Source of the DNA: an uncultured Spartobacteria bacterium
Lineage (GTDB): Bacteria > Verrucomicrobiota > Verrucomicrobiia > Chthoniobacterales > Chthoniobacteraceae
Assembly: GCA_903901425.1 (NCBI GenBank)
Contig: CAIURC010000171.1
Location: 1 to 38,962 of the forward strand
Length of the DNA stretch: 38,962 nt
Reading direction: 5' to 3'
The number at the start of each line of letters is the position of its first letter. The first letter of the stretch is position 1. Made by a program: the position numbers and the translations under genes. Shown here in pieces: positions 38,591 to 38,962 of the stretch. The notes under the pieces were generated by a model. The model was not told the DNA's origin, made no database searches, and worked only from the letters and a program-made list of their open reading frames with translations.

Positions 38591-38962
38591 TACCGCTTTG
38601 GAGTCCGTTGTCTTGAGACGACCTCGCCCCATCCTGAAGCGCGGTTTCACGCGGGAACGCGGGAATACGCGGAAAAAGGGGCCGAAAACTGACGCGCGAA
38701 GCCTTTTCAGTCCTCGCAGGCGCGGCTCAGCCAATTGTCGGACAGAAATCCGGGCAGCACAAAGAGGCGAACTCCGTTCGCCTCGTCCAATTCTTCTTCA
38801 GCCGGCGACCGCCAACTGAATTTTCCCGGGAAAAACTCCGGGCTAACTCTCTGTCCCCCCCCCAGCCCCCCCAGAACCTACCAGGGACTCCCAGGACCTA
38901 CTGGGAACAGGCGATTGCCTGTTTTCTCACGGGCCCCAGCACCTTCACCCCCGGCATGTCCA
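38591..38962. other. Gene-free right end with hairpins
   Basis: No supported gene. A perfect 9-bp hairpin GAGGCGAAC-TCC-GTTCGCCTC lies at 38764-38784. A further hairpin is annotated separately at 38906. Between them are short C- and G-runs and the ACGCGGGAA-type direct repeat near 38650. No protein-like frame or RNA gene was recognised. Confidence 0.5.
38906..38925 (+). terminator. Possible intrinsic terminator
   Basis: AACAGGC pairs with GCCTGTT around GATT and is followed by two more T and a C/T-rich stretch on the plus strand. The stem is short and no gene precedes it closely, so this is only a candidate. Confidence 0.35.

Overview
The window is GC-rich and gene-dense. It carries a large part of a flagellar locus from a Gram-negative-type bacterium: P-ring and L-ring proteins are present, so the cell has both peptidoglycan and an outer membrane. 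A secreted sialate O-acetylesterase beside a secreted FG-GAP propeller protein, a SufT/MIP18 protein, many unrecognised secreted proline-rich proteins and the near-absence of Shine-Dalgarno sequences suggest the PVC superphylum, most likely Verrucomicrobiota. That placement is an inference from gene content; no rRNA gene is present to test it.

Layout. Positions 1-600 hold the tail of a broken IS4-type transposase and a cluster of GGTCTGTCCCCA boxes. Positions 794-3655 (minus strand) hold a sugar kinase and sugar-1-phosphate nucleotidyltransferase pair, sufT and a small unknown gene. Positions 3790-10518 hold a DEAD-box helicase, the esterase, the FG-GAP protein, an MsbA-type ABC exporter and a secreted unknown. 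The first flagellar block (10747-15623, plus strand) is a small membrane protein, fliA (sigma-28), motA, motB, a small Cys-containing protein and a proline-rich secreted protein. A regulatory and envelope block follows (15647-22900): a sigma-54 response regulator, a TPR protein, secreted and lipoprotein unknowns, a ChpT-like degenerate kinase and an HD-GYP response regulator. The second flagellar block is one compact minus-strand operon (31351-22906): flgF, flgG, flgA, flgH, flgI, flgJ, flgN, flgK, flgL, fliW, csrA. The third flagellar block (32153-33260, plus strand) has a FlgM-like gene, fliS and a FliT-position gene. The right end (33313-37876) holds an acylphosphatase, an ABC ATPase and permease, a TPR-like protein, a metallophosphoesterase and a family 9 glycosyltransferase. 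It closes with a decayed copy of the glycosyltransferase 3' end embedded in more GGGGACAGACC boxes, which are in inverted orientation relative to the left end.

How it works together. The sequence supports a transcriptional cascade. Sigma-54-type promoters precede the fliA-mot operon and the flgF-csrA operon, and a weaker one precedes the ChpT-like/HD-GYP pair. A GGCA-N5-TGCC palindrome lies upstream of each and could be the enhancer site of a sigma-54 activator, possibly the one encoded at 15647-17071. A good sigma-28 promoter precedes the flgM-like/fliS operon, so FliA would drive its own candidate anti-sigma factor together with the flagellin chaperone, while FliW and CsrA would act on translation. 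Flagellin, fliD, the hook genes (flgD, flgE), the proximal rod genes, the basal body and the export apparatus are not in the window.
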